A DNA stretch of 37,906 nt, taken from assembly GCF_001434475.1 (NCBI RefSeq), contig NZ_AZGF01000021.1, positions 1 through 37,906 on the forward strand, read 5' to 3'. How positions within the stretch are numbered: the first letter of the stretch is position 1; every line of letters starts with the position of its first letter. The notes below the pieces were generated by a model. That model saw only the letters and a list, made by a program, of their open reading frames with translations, searched no databases and was not told the DNA's origin. The position numbers and the translations under genes were made by a program. Of this stretch, positions 24,333 to 32,053 are shown in pieces. Source of the DNA: Paucilactobacillus suebicus DSM 5007 = KCTC 3549. Lineage in GTDB: Bacteria; Bacillota; Bacilli; Lactobacillales; Lactobacillaceae.

Positions 24333-24611
24333 ATGTCTAATCAATATGAAAAACTAGTTGAGCAACAAGCGCGTTTAAAACAAAAAATTGAGCGGGAAGA
24401 TTTTAAATTACGGCAATCTAAATACTATGAAAATCGGCAAGCCCGCAAAGCCCGTTCTCGCCGATTAATTCAAAAAGGTGCTTTATTAGAAAAGTACTTT
24501 CAAGCTAATAACCTCTCGGTCGAACAAACCGAAGAACTTTTAAAAACATTCGCTGACTATGTCAACGCCCATAAACCGGATAAATTAAAAAACGATCAAC
24601 CTAATAACTAG
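24333..24611 (+). CDS. Mobilization accessory protein, copy B (MobC-like)
   Basis: This 92-residue basic coiled-coil protein (MSNQYEKLVEQQARLKQKIE) has an Arg/Lys-rich centre, ENRQARKARSRRLIQKGALL, suited to DNA binding, and a helix LSVEQTEELLKTFADYV. Twenty-two bp separate it from copy A, so they form an operon. It ends in a tail overlapping the 3' end of the toxin gene on the other strand by 11 bp. Likely a relaxosome accessory factor for oriT at 23920-23975. Confidence 0.65.
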   Translation: MSNQYEKLVEQQARLKQKIEREDFKLRQSKYYENRQARKARSRRLIQKGALLEKYFQANNLSVEQTEELLKTFADYVNAHKPDKLKNDQPNN

Positions 24612-25107
24612 GCCGATCGTTTTTATTTTCAGGATTGTTTTTTGGCTTAATTTCTGGATTGTGTTTAGCAAAGTCTTTTAACTGTTTTTGAATTCTTTGT
24701 GTAAGCTCTGCTTTACTTTCTTTGTGCTTCCTTTTACTTGATCGCTGTTGAATTATCTTTTGACCCTTACCTCTTATTTTTGATTTTAGGTCAAGCGTAA
24801 AATCTGAAATTTTATTTTGATCTAGCTTACTTAAATGACCGATTTCTTTAAAGTTTAAACCGGCTTTGGGAAAGCGATAAATATTACCAAGATCGACCCA
24901 GGAAGGTTTCTTCAACCCAGCGGATTGCCAATCTTGAATCGGATAATATTGTTGCTTGATATAAGCCGACTTCTTTTCATACTGACTAGTAATTTTAAAA
25001 GCCTCGACCGTCTGTTCCGATACCCGACGAATTAAAACTGGCCGAGACTTGCCACCGTTAGTTTCTACAAAACTAACGTATAGGCTGACTAAGTCATTAG
25101 TCATCAT
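24601..25107 (-). CDS. PemK/MazF-like toxin with extended C-terminal tail
   Basis: The N-terminal ~110 residues resemble the MazF/PemK ribonuclease fold: DLVSLYVSFVETNGGKSRPV contains the strand-loop with G-x-S-R-P seen in MazF proteins. Toxins of this family cut mRNA. Instead of ending there, the 168-residue protein continues with a basic segment (GQKIIQQRSSKRKHKESKAE) and a tail QKQLKDFAKHNPEIK, which also closes the LtrC-like pseudogene at 1494. The start overlaps the RelB/DinJ antitoxin gene by 11 bp, confirming a toxin-antitoxin pair. A MazF-type toxin with a RelB/DinJ antitoxin is an uncommon pairing. The fold assignment is by eye. Confidence 0.65.
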   Translation of the reverse strand: MMTNDLVSLYVSFVETNGGKSRPVLIRRVSEQTVEAFKITSQYEKKSAYIKQQYYPIQDWQSAGLKKPSWVDLGNIYRFPKAGLNFKEIGHLSKLDQNKISDFTLDLKSKIRGKGQKIIQQRSSKRKHKESKAELTQRIQKQLKDFAKHNPEIKPKNNPENKNDRPSY

Positions 25108-25378
25108 CTGGATCGTTGAGCCAATCAGCGACCTCTTTAGCGTCTTTGAACTCGGTGACTGGTGTCCCTTCGGTCGCCTTTAAAAAGCGTAAATTAGCTC
25201 TTTCTTCTTCGCTTAAAGACGCATTAAAAGGTAAAGCACCATTAGCAACAATCCGCTTGTAAAACATGTTAATGGCCGTGGTTGGATTTAAGCCCAATTC
25301 GCTTAAAATTGCTTCGGTATCATCGGCCAAATCTTTATCAATCTTGACTTGGACCCGTTTCTTTTCCTTAACTGCCAT
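25097..25378 (-). CDS. RelB/DinJ-family antitoxin
   Basis: The 93-residue protein begins with a ribbon-helix-helix DNA-binding domain (RVQVKIDKDLADDTEAILSE, then LGLNPTTAINMFYKRIV), typical of DinJ/RelB, and ends in an acidic, probably toxin-binding region (FKDAKEVADWLNDPDDD). It would neutralize the adjoining toxin and repress the shared promoter at 25411-25439. The first gene of the operon; GAAAGGAGATGAGACAATC precedes the ATG. Confidence 0.85.
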   Translation of the reverse strand: MAVKEKKRVQVKIDKDLADDTEAILSELGLNPTTAINMFYKRIVANGALPFNASLSEEERANLRFLKATEGTPVTEFKDAKEVADWLNDPDDD

Positions 25379-25410
25379 GATTGTCTCATCTCCTTTCTTT
25401 TACTGCTACC

Positions 25411-25439
25411 ATTATACTACCTTTTGAGTACCTTATCAA
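25411..25439 (-). promoter_or_regulatory. Toxin-antitoxin operon promoter
   Basis: On the minus strand TTGATA (25439-25434) and TATAAT (25416-25411) are separated by 17 bp. The spacer and flanks contain repeated GGTA units that could be operator half-sites. Confidence 0.7.
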
Positions 25440-25539
25440 TAGATAAAGCCCTGGCCTCAAATCACTTGAGCTTGGCGTTGATCTAAAGGCTGAACTTTTG
25501 AGCTGGTTAGCCTGGTTAGCTCTGGCGCTCATTTAAAAG

Positions 25540-25589
25540 CCCCTATTCTTATGTTTAAGCCATTTAAATCTAGCTTAAGTATAAAGGGG
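25540..25589. repeat. Large inverted repeat downstream of repA
   Basis: CCCCTATTCTTATGTTTAAG (25540-25559) pairs imperfectly with CTTAAGTATAAAGGGG (25574-25589). It may terminate repA transcription or act as a structural element near the origin. Confidence 0.5.
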
Positions 25590-25637
25590 TTAGTAAGTCT
25601 TAAAACCGATTAGAAAGGATTTTGTAGCCTTTTAGGA

Positions 25638-26756
25638 CTAGTAGTACAACCCACTGTTATCGTTGTCGGCCGACTTTTCTTCTTCGGGGTGTTTAGCCGC
25701 ATATTCTCTAGCCGCTTGTTTATTCCACCAAATCCCAAATAGGTTTTGCATGGTGCCGTATAAGTAGTTCTCCACGTTCTTGATATGCTTCTCATTGCTT
25801 CTTAGGGCGTTAAAGTAGCGTCTTAAGGCTTTAGTCATCAAAGGTTTTAGTTCCTCGTCGTCAAGCGGGATTATGACGCCAATATCTTGATGATCCTTTT
25901 CAACTCGGTACTTAGCATTTAAGATAATGCCAATGAAGCGCCGCATTTGTTGCGGAGTGCGGCACCAGAAACTTAGTAATTGCACGGCTTCGGGTTCTAA
26001 GAAAACCGGTAAGCCACTGTCTTCATCAGTTAAGAAGTCATTAGCATGGTTCACCAAATCCTGGTTTTGCTTTTGAATTTCTGCTGGTGAAAAATGGGCT
26101 GTGGAAAAGTCCAACTTTTGAGTATCTATATTGTATCTATTAGTATCTATGTTTTTAAAGTCTTTATATAGATCGTGTCCGATTTTCGGATTTTCGCTCG
26201 TAGTAAGGGGTTGCGGGGTGTCGTCAACGAACTTTCGCGAACGTCCGATTTTCGGATTTTCGCTCGTAGCAAGGGTTTGCGCGGTCTCCCGCGAACGTCC
26301 GATTTTCGGATTTTCGCTCGTAGCAAGGGTTTGCGGCTCTTTTTGAGCATATTCACCGCGTAAATAGACGTCAGTTGACTGCATATCTAGTTCGGCCAGG
26401 TAAAGTCGATTGGGTTCGTTTTTTCCAGTTTTGGGATTGAAATGCATGGCTTTTTGATAAAGTAGTCCTGCACGTTCCAAGTCTTTTTTAACGGCTGCTA
26501 ACTTATCATTTGAGCAGTCGAATAAATCTTTAAGTTCTTGATTGGTAAAAATAAAGTAGACGTGCCCTTCCTCATCAATCCAGTGATTGCGTAAAGAATA
26601 CTCTAGCCGGGCTTTTAGTACCATGTAAGCTAGCTTAGCGGCATCACTTAAATGTTTGTATTGCTCGCCATACATTAATACCTTAGGAAACTGGAAAAAC
26701 AAGGCTCCATATACGCTATTGGCGTCATAGTAATTGAAATCTGTTGATTTTGTCAT
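25638..26756 (-). CDS. repA: RepA_N-type theta replication initiator
   Basis: The initiator of a low-copy theta plasmid of Firmicutes. The favoured start is MTKSTDFNYYDANSVYGALF at 26756, with AAAGGGAG upstream; the frame is open to 26786. The N-terminal ~110 residues (FFQFPKVLMYGEQYKHLSD, AKLAYMVLKARLEYSLRN) form the conserved winged-helix RepA_N domain. Residues ~135-200 hold three repeats of LATSENPKIGRSR type, encoded by the DNA repeats at 26177-26336. The C-terminal domain (LLSFWCRTPQQMRRFIGIIL ... YLYGTMQNLFGIWW) is host-specific in this family. The 372-residue length is normal. The origin is expected inside the gene. Confidence 0.9.
   Translation of the reverse strand: MTKSTDFNYYDANSVYGALFFQFPKVLMYGEQYKHLSDAAKLAYMVLKARLEYSLRNHWIDEEGHVYFIFTNQELKDLFDCSNDKLAAVKKDLERAGLLYQKAMHFNPKTGKNEPNRLYLAELDMQSTDVYLRGEYAQKEPQTLATSENPKIGRSRETAQTLATSENPKIGRSRKFVDDTPQPLTTSENPKIGHDLYKDFKNIDTNRYNIDTQKLDFSTAHFSPAEIQKQNQDLVNHANDFLTDEDSGLPVFLEPEAVQLLSFWCRTPQQMRRFIGIILNAKYRVEKDHQDIGVIIPLDDEELKPLMTKALRRYFNALRSNEKHIKNVENYLYGTMQNLFGIWWNKQAAREYAAKHPEEEKSADNDNSGLYY
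26177..26336. repeat. Three iteron-like repeats within repA (probable replication origin)
   Basis: A ~39-bp unit starting GTCCGATTTTCGGATTTTCG occurs at 26177-26216, 26243-26282 and 26297-26336. Copies 2 and 3 are almost identical. Spacing is 66 and 54 bp, and the intervals are GC-richer. RepA_N plasmids are known to carry their origin in the middle of rep, so these are probably RepA binding sites. Confidence 0.8.
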
Positions 26757-26918
26757 AATAAAAACTCCCTTTCTTGACTGACACACGCTGTCTCAAAAGA
26801 GAGTTGCTAAAACATTCGACTTGCATTACAATACAAATCTGATATGCTCTAACTGAATTACAAAGCGAACATTGGTCGTGATCGGCTTTGTAGTTTCACC
26901 AGCATGTGTCTATTCTTG

Positions 26919-26942
26919 GTTGCCCATTCGGCAACTTTTTTA
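26919..26942 (+). terminator. Hairpin with T-run
   Basis: GTTGCC-CATTC-GGCAAC followed by T7 on the plus strand. Confidence 0.6.
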
Positions 26943-26954
26943 ATTTCTAACAAC

Positions 26955-26995
26955 AAAAAATGGACTAAATAGCTCCAGTAGCTACTTAGTCCATT
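26955..26995 (-). terminator. Attenuator-like hairpin in repA leader
   Basis: AATGGACTAA and TTAGTCCATT pair around TAGCTCCAGTAGCTAC. On the minus strand, the direction of repA, T6 follows, so it could stop repA transcription before the gene. Confidence 0.6.
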
Positions 26996-27025
26996 GACTT
27001 CAATTTGTTTTTAACTATCCTTAAC

Positions 27026-27055
27026 TTGCCCTTTGGGACTGGTTTGCGGTATAAT
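27026..27055 (+). promoter_or_regulatory. Promoter of the repA-leader antisense RNA
   Basis: TTGCCC (27026-27031) and TATAAT (27050-27055) with an 18-bp spacer, pointing against repA. Confidence 0.6.
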
Positions 27056-27061
27056 TAACCT

Positions 27062-27186
27062 ACAAATTAAGAACAATGTTCAGTCGATTTTAACTTGCCG
27101 GTGAAAATCGACTGAATCTAAGTAGCTGGTATGAGCTACTTGCTAAACCAAAAATCCCTGATTCCTCGTGAATCGGGGATTTTTCT
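27062..27186 (+). ncRNA. Structured countertranscribed RNA, candidate copy-number regulator
   Basis: A ~125-nt RNA with two stems, TTCAGTCGATTTT/AAAATCGACTGAA (27079-27115) and AAGTAGCT/AGCTACTT (27120-27141), and a strong terminator AAAATCCC...GGGATTTTT (27150-27184). It is antisense to the repA upstream region. Antisense control is known for RepA_N plasmids; its action here is inferred. Confidence 0.55.
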
Positions 27187-27290
27187 GTTTAGCTTGATCT
27201 CTTTATTCGGTTGTTAAATTAATCTTAGTCTAGCATAGCGCTTACCTAGCGGCAACTTTATTTGGTTTTGTATATTTTGCCAGCTTTTTT

Positions 27291-27566
27291 CTAAATATCA
27301 TTGTCTGAAAAGGCATTAAATCCTCCTTGCAAGCGTTCTTTGGAATCAGATGGTGATTCTGTGCTATTTTTAGGTGCTTCTGGAGCTTTTAATTCATCTT
27401 TAACATAAGGATCACCTTGAGCCTTTAACCGTTCAATTTCGTGAATTAAAGCGGTTTTAACAAGTGTGGTTTTAGGAATTAATGATTTATCAAAGTAATC
27501 AAGGATTTCTTTGTCGACAATTTTCTCGGGATTTAGTCGGACGTTCAAGGTTTTAACTTTTCCCAT
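27291..27566 (-). CDS. ParR-like plasmid partition adaptor
   Basis: The 91-residue protein MGKVKTLNVRLNPEKIVDKE starts like a ribbon-helix-helix DNA-binding protein and has a disordered Pro/Ser-rich tail (KAPEAPKNSTESPSDSKERL). It follows the ParM-like gene with only a 2-bp gap. In type II segregation systems the ParR adaptor binds the centromere and couples it to ParM filaments. The protein is too divergent to name on sequence alone; the call rests largely on operon position and domain type. Confidence 0.65.
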   Translation of the reverse strand: MGKVKTLNVRLNPEKIVDKEILDYFDKSLIPKTTLVKTALIHEIERLKAQGDPYVKDELKAPEAPKNSTESPSDSKERLQGGFNAFSDNDI

Positions 27567-27568
27567 GA

Positions 27569-28618
27569 TTACTTGCTCCCTTCGTTTTGAGCTTGTTGAC
27601 TTAATCCGTACTTATAAAAGCCGTTAACATTAGCAACTTCTGTATTTTTAACAATAACTGCGTTAGTGAAAGTAGTATTCAAGATTTTTTGGTTAAGCAA
27701 ATTGGCTCCACCACCGGTAAAGAACAAAGTATCAATACTATTAAGGTTCTTTAACGTTGAAGTTACATTAGCAACTAAGCGCCGGGTAAACCGGTCAATT
27801 TCCTTGCAAACCAAATCAGTAATATCATCTTGACGATTTTTAGAAAATCGGTAGTTCCAATGATGTTGCTGGTTTCCCTTTCGTAAATCTTTTTCTAATT
27901 GATAAAGGCTAGTATCACCATTAATCCCGTTGGCAATGGCTTCATATAGATCATTTACGCCGGTATTAAATTGATGGCGGTTTTTGCCACTTAGCTCAAA
28001 GTTTAAAATCGTATCAATCAGTATTGTTCCACCACCTACGTCAACAATGCCGACTTTTTCGTCTAATAGATCTTTATTCTGGATAAAGCCTTCATCATCT
28101 AGTAATTCATTATATAAGGTGCCGATTGGTTGGGGCAAAATATAAACTTTACGAACTCTTACCGTCACGATTTTATCGTCAATAGTAACTTGGTGTTGGC
28201 CCTCTAAGACTTTTAATAAAGCTTTTAATTGTCCTTGTTCAGCGTAATCTCCAGTTGGAAGCCCAGCAGTGACGACTACTTCTAAAACTTGATCTTTAGC
28301 CGCTTTGAAATCACTTGCTAGTAATCCCAGCGCAAAATTGGCTAGTAATTTAAATGCTTCACTATCGTATCGAGCACCATACATGATTGTATCAGCTAAA
28401 TATTCGTCAAGGTGAAGCCGATCAATATCTCGACCCCATACGTACTTATCGTCGCTAAAAGGGACTGAATAAGTGTGTAGGTCATTATTCATTGTAGAAT
28501 TGCCAACTGACATCGGCATGTCTGCTTGGTTTAAATATCTTGAAGGCAGTACATATTCAGCTTTGCTGCTTTTTAATTTGGTCTGTTTGTTTCCTAAATC
28601 TAAGCTAAAAATATCCAT
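27569..28618 (-). CDS. ParM-like actin-family plasmid segregation protein
   Basis: Actin-like ATPases polymerize between plasmid copies to push them apart. The best start is MDIFSLDLGNKQTKLKSS at 28618, with AAGGAG upstream, not the 17-codon upstream extension. Motifs: SLDLGNKQTK (phosphate 1), VGIVDVGGGTILIDT (phosphate 2, near residue 190) and TLFFTGGGANLLNQ (adenosine loop, near 310). The 349-residue length is right for ParM/Alp proteins. It leads the operon with the ParR-like gene. The sequence upstream holds repeats that could be the centromere. Confidence 0.8.
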   Translation of the reverse strand: MDIFSLDLGNKQTKLKSSKAEYVLPSRYLNQADMPMSVGNSTMNNDLHTYSVPFSDDKYVWGRDIDRLHLDEYLADTIMYGARYDSEAFKLLANFALGLLASDFKAAKDQVLEVVVTAGLPTGDYAEQGQLKALLKVLEGQHQVTIDDKIVTVRVRKVYILPQPIGTLYNELLDDEGFIQNKDLLDEKVGIVDVGGGTILIDTILNFELSGKNRHQFNTGVNDLYEAIANGINGDTSLYQLEKDLRKGNQQHHWNYRFSKNRQDDITDLVCKEIDRFTRRLVANVTSTLKNLNSIDTLFFTGGGANLLNQKILNTTFTNAVIVKNTEVANVNGFYKYGLSQQAQNEGSK

Positions 28619-28740
28619 AAAGCATTCTCCTTGATTTGCATTATATTGTGTATATATAAAATACCGCATTACATGCTATTTGTAAATAAACAGAATCACA
28701 AAAAAAGCAACTAAATTAAGTTGCATTACAAAAAGTACCG
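28619..28740. promoter_or_regulatory. Candidate parC centromere and par promoter region
   Basis: GCATTA motifs recur at about 28639, 28667 and 28724 (TTGCATTAT, CGCATTACA, TTGCATTAC) in an AT-rich stretch directly upstream of parM, where parC sites usually lie. Weak, by position. Confidence 0.35.
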
Positions 28741-28749
28741 CTTTGTTAG

Positions 28750-29070
28750 TCATTTTCGTTTAATCTTGTATTTCTTTCGATACCTGATAAAGGTCGTTCG
28801 TTTAATGCCGGTATTACGGGCAACATCTACATCACTCATGCCCGCCTGATAAAGCTTAAAGGCATGTTGCAAGCGGGGATCGTCTTGGGTGTATTGGGGT
28901 TTGCGGCCATGATATTTACCTTGCTGAAGTAGTTTATGTTCTAATTGTATTTGTGTAAGTTTTTGGTTGGCCCTTACTTAAATAAAAATATAAACTCTGT
29001 CATAGCTTTTGTCTTCTCGTGTACGGGGGAAGAACGGGTCACTTTCAAATTGAGCAAAGGCACAATATAA
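28750..29070 (-). pseudogene. Serine recombinase remnant (C-terminal part)
   Basis: The minus strand reads FAQFESDPFFPRTRE near 29040, then stops, and resumes near 28925 as KYHGRKPQYTQDDPRLQHAF, followed by a helix-turn-helix MSDVDVARNTGIKRTTFIRY and a stop at 28750. These are the dimerization helix and DNA-binding domain of a resolvase such as 13053-13607. The catalytic half is gone and the frames are interrupted. The stretch from 29071 to 29279 holds nothing I can identify. Confidence 0.65.
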
Positions 29071-29279
29071 ATATCAATTGCCTAACGGCTGTATGATCAA
29101 TCAAGAGTAACTTTTATTTTTAGTGTGAATTGTTCTAGTAACAGTAATTAAAAAACAAAAAAGTGTGACATAACCTTAAGTTACATCACACTTGGCGATT
29201 AGATATGCAAGGACCTTTCCAGTTCAGTTAACTCTTTAGAATTTTGCGAGTTAGGAAAGCAATGTATACAGCTCCTTAT

Positions 29280-30135
29280 CTATTCTGCAGTAGCAGTGCT
29301 TAAAACCCAGTTAAGCCAGTTTTTTACAGTGCTACGTCGTCTTTTTGCAGTTGTACTACTGCGCACAGACATAGCATTGTCTAACAAGACATGATCTATA
29401 TAATCATTATCAAATTCACCGCCATTATGAAGAGTATTTACGAATATTAAATTAAAGCATTTGGTTGATAGGATTTGTTTAATAATAATTTTATTTCTAT
29501 TGTCAGAGTTAGGTAAATCGGCAACGTATTTTCCTAGTTTTGTCAACTCAAATTTTTTTCAACTTTGCTAGCAAATCCAAGATAACGAAGAGCGTTTCCA
29601 TAATAATCACCTTGTCGTTCATCAAACTGGTAGTCACTACCTAATTCAAATTTATCTTTAGGAGTCCGTAAATGCTGCAGCATATCCAAAACACGTGTAA
29701 GACTATCTGCTTGTGGAAATGTGATGGTATCTTTCAGATTAGGGCTATCCTTACTGATTTGTTTAACATTTTCAAGAGTAATAGCCAAGCTTTGATCCAC
29801 AATGAAATTTACTTGTTTAACACGTCGAATACTTGAATAGTTGCTCGGATCTGTGAATTCAAATACATGAAAAGCGTAGACATTGTCTGCATGTGTAAGA
29901 TATACCGGTAGTACTTTTTTGTCTATATTAAGATTGGTATAACCGCGAAAGGGATAATAAAGCTGTCTGATCATGAAATCTTGTGGAATTCTGTTTTTGG
30001 CTTCTATTACAAGTAAATTATTTAAATTTTCAAAGCCCGCATCGATTTCTACCTGGCTATTATGAACGCTAAACGAATAAGGACTTTTAGAATCTTTTAA
30101 ATCTATTCGGTACTTTAATTCTCCAGATTTTAGAC
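29280..30135 (-). pseudogene. Putative type II restriction endonuclease fragment, truncated and frameshifted
   Basis: Two frames, 30163-29543 and 29546-29280, overlap by 4 bases. An extra or missing A in the A-run near 29557 would fuse them as ASKVEKKFELTKLGKYVADL, a winged-helix pattern, so they were probably one gene. The first part has VEIDAGFENLNNLLVIEAKN, matching the PD-(D/E)xK nuclease core (Asp, then E-x-K), followed by DFMIRQLYYPFRGYTN. The N-terminus has been cut off by the IS30 element; the first ~10 residues of the open frame are encoded by its terminal repeat. No methyltransferase lies nearby. The endonuclease call rests on the motif only. Confidence 0.5.
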
Positions 30136-31189
30136 GGCAGATTGTAAAATTTAAGTTGAACATTTAAGTGGACAGAAAAACCCATCAAGGTCTTTAATGG
30201 TGTTACCACACAATCCATTAGAAAGAAGGGCCTTGATGAGCACCACTATTTTATCATTCCAGAACCGTGTTGTCATTGAAACGCTTCATAATGAAGCACG
30301 TTCCTTGCGATACATCGCTAACTACTTAGGCTTTAGTAAGACCACCATCTTTAACGAACTTCACCGGCTAAATAGTGAGTACCAGGCTGGGCTAGCGCAA
30401 ACTGACTTTGAACGAAAGGTTAGTCAACGGGGGCGGAAGTCTTCGCTCACTAAAAACCTTAAACACTTGATCGAGGAAAAGATTCAAGTCCAGAAGTGGT
30501 CCCCTGAACAAGTTGCCCATGTGGTGGGGATTGCCTACAAGACGGTCTATAACTGGATTGATCAAGGATGGCTTGATATACAGTTGCCCGATTTGCCTGA
30601 TCATGGAATTCGTCGTCATCGTGCTAAAGAAAAGCGTGGTACGTTCAATCACGGCCGCTCCATTGAGGAGCGGCCTCATAAAGTCGAAACTCGCCAGGAA
30701 TTCGGCCACTTTGAAGCTGATACCGTACTTTCTGGTAAACGTAAAGGTCAAGCTGTGGCTACTTTTGTGGAGCGTAAGAGTCGCCTGACAATTGTTAAAC
30801 GGCTCCATGGTCGCGACAGTCAGTCCATGACTCAAGCCGTACTTGAACTAGCTAGTCAACTTCAAGACAAGCTCAAGACGCTTACCGTAGATCATGGTAA
30901 AGAGTTCGCTAACTATCAGACAATTGAACGGCGAACTGGTACACAGGTTTATTTTGCCCATGCCTATTCACCGCATGAAAGAGGCAGTAATGAGAACCGT
31001 AACCGAGTTTTGCGGCGCTTTATTCCCAAAGGCCAAGCCATTGAAGAACTAAGTGATCACCAATTGGTTCAAATTAATTGGTATTTGAATTCACGGCCAC
31101 TTAAATGTCTTAATTGGCATACACCAATCAAGATCTTCTTGCTTAATTTACGTCATTAAATTCGTTCAAGTTATTTCTTGCAATCTGCC
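30136..31189 (+). mobile_element. IS30-family insertion sequence, complete
   Basis: The left end (GGCAGATTGTAAAATTTAAG, from 30136) and right end (GGCAGATTGCAAGAAATAAC, reversed, to 31189) are imperfect inverted repeats of about 25-35 bp around one transposase gene, 1054 bp in all. It sits between the endonuclease fragment and a second IS30 remnant. No matching target duplication is visible, as expected if a rearrangement followed. Confidence 0.75.
30236..31159 (+). CDS. IS30-family transposase
   Basis: The ATG at 30236 (MSTTILSFQNRVVIETLHNE) follows GAAAGAAGGG; the longer frame from 30197 runs through the leader. The N-terminal helix-turn-helix (RYIANYLGFSKTTIFNELHR) is followed by a second DNA-binding block (KWSPEQVAHVVGIAYKTVYN) and a DDE core: GHFEADTVLSG (Asp), TLTVDHGKEFANY (Asp) and HERGSNENRNRVLRRFIPKG (Glu). 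Its 307 residues are the expected IS30 length, so it is probably active. Confidence 0.9.
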   Translation: MSTTILSFQNRVVIETLHNEARSLRYIANYLGFSKTTIFNELHRLNSEYQAGLAQTDFERKVSQRGRKSSLTKNLKHLIEEKIQVQKWSPEQVAHVVGIAYKTVYNWIDQGWLDIQLPDLPDHGIRRHRAKEKRGTFNHGRSIEERPHKVETRQEFGHFEADTVLSGKRKGQAVATFVERKSRLTIVKRLHGRDSQSMTQAVLELASQLQDKLKTLTVDHGKEFANYQTIERRTGTQVYFAHAYSPHERGSNENRNRVLRRFIPKGQAIEELSDHQLVQINWYLNSRPLKCLNWHTPIKIFLLNLRH

Positions 31190-31830
31190 TTGGTTAAATC
31201 AAGGGAAAATTGAGTTTTCTTTAAATGATTTGCCTGAACATGGCGTGCGCCAACGGCGTAACGTTGACCAACGTTCTAAATATAATCAATCTTTGGGGCG
31301 ATCAATTGAACAGCGTCCCATGATGATTAATCAACGTAATCGCATCGGCGATTTTGAACTAGATACGGTCGTTGGTCCTCGTGGGCATAGTAAGGCAGTT
31401 TTATTAACCTTAATCGATCGCAAATCACGTTTCCTTTGGGCCTACCGATTAAAAAACCGGACGACAGCGACTGTTAATGAAGCCCTAAATAAGTTTCTAG
31501 CAACTTTTAATGGCCCGGTGCATAAGTTTTACGGTGGACCGTGGCACTGAGTTTAGCGGTCTAGTATCACTTGAAGCACAATACGGTATTAAGACCTATT
31601 ACTGCCATGCTTATACGCCAGCTGAGCGCGGCAGTAATGAACGATTTAATCGGAACTTACGCTATTTTTATCCTAAGGGGACTTATTTTGAGCACATTAG
31701 TGCTCAAGGCTTGAAAACCACCTTACTCGAAATTAATCAGAGACCACTTAAAATACTTGACTGGCAAACACCTTATCAGGTCATGCTGACCAATTTGTCA
31801 AAAAATTCGGATTAAATTTGCAATCTACCA
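31190..31830 (+). pseudogene. Second IS30-family element, 5'-truncated and frameshifted
   Basis: The frame resumes right after the first IS30 end as WLNQGKIEFSLNDLPEHGVR and includes GDFELDTVVGPRGH (first Asp). Near 31525 one extra A shifts the frame: removing it gives GPVHSFTVDRGTEFSG (second Asp), then ERGSNERFNRNLRYFYPKG (Glu). The right terminal repeat ends near 31830 (TTTGCAATCTACC). The first half is missing, so the upstream IS30 inserted into it or recombined with it. Immobile. Confidence 0.8.
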
Positions 31831-32007
31831 AGTTAATATATTTGACTATATTTTTTATTATTGTCTATGATACTCCTTAAAAGTTAGTTAAGAAAACATT
31901 ATATATAAAAAAATATATAAAAAAATATGCTAAGTTAATATTTTCTATAAATTCAATATATGAAAATTATGTTTATATATATTGATATAACAAATCATAC
32001 TTTTTGT

Positions 32008-32013
32008 TATAAT
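32008..32013 (+). promoter_or_regulatory. Extended -10 promoter of mleS
   Basis: TGTTATAAT is an extended -10 element in a very AT-rich upstream stretch (31831-32053). A -35 is not clear. No mleR regulator gene is nearby. Confidence 0.5.
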
Positions 32014-32053
32014 GTGATTATGGTTAGAAAATTAAATTAGGAGGAATCATTTT

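Larger units (their letters stand above)
26787..27290. other. repA leader and copy-control region
   Basis: A 500-bp gene-free stretch between repA and parR, rich in hairpins: two terminator-like stems (26919-26942 and 26958-26995), a TACAAAGC...GCTTTGTA stem near 26860-26895, overlapping divergent promoters near 27026-27076, and a structured RNA (27062-27186). The minus-strand promoter TTGTTC (27076-27071)/TATACC (27053-27048) could drive repA with a ~290-nt leader. Confidence 0.55.

Noticed and set aside
26177-26336. Short spaced repeats considered as a CRISPR array
   Set aside because: Only three units, uneven spacing, located inside repA and in frame; they fit origin iterons, and no cas genes are present.
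26131-26363. Repetitive frames on both strands over the repA repeats
   Set aside because: They arise because the DNA repeat is open in several frames; the repA frame is the continuous gene.
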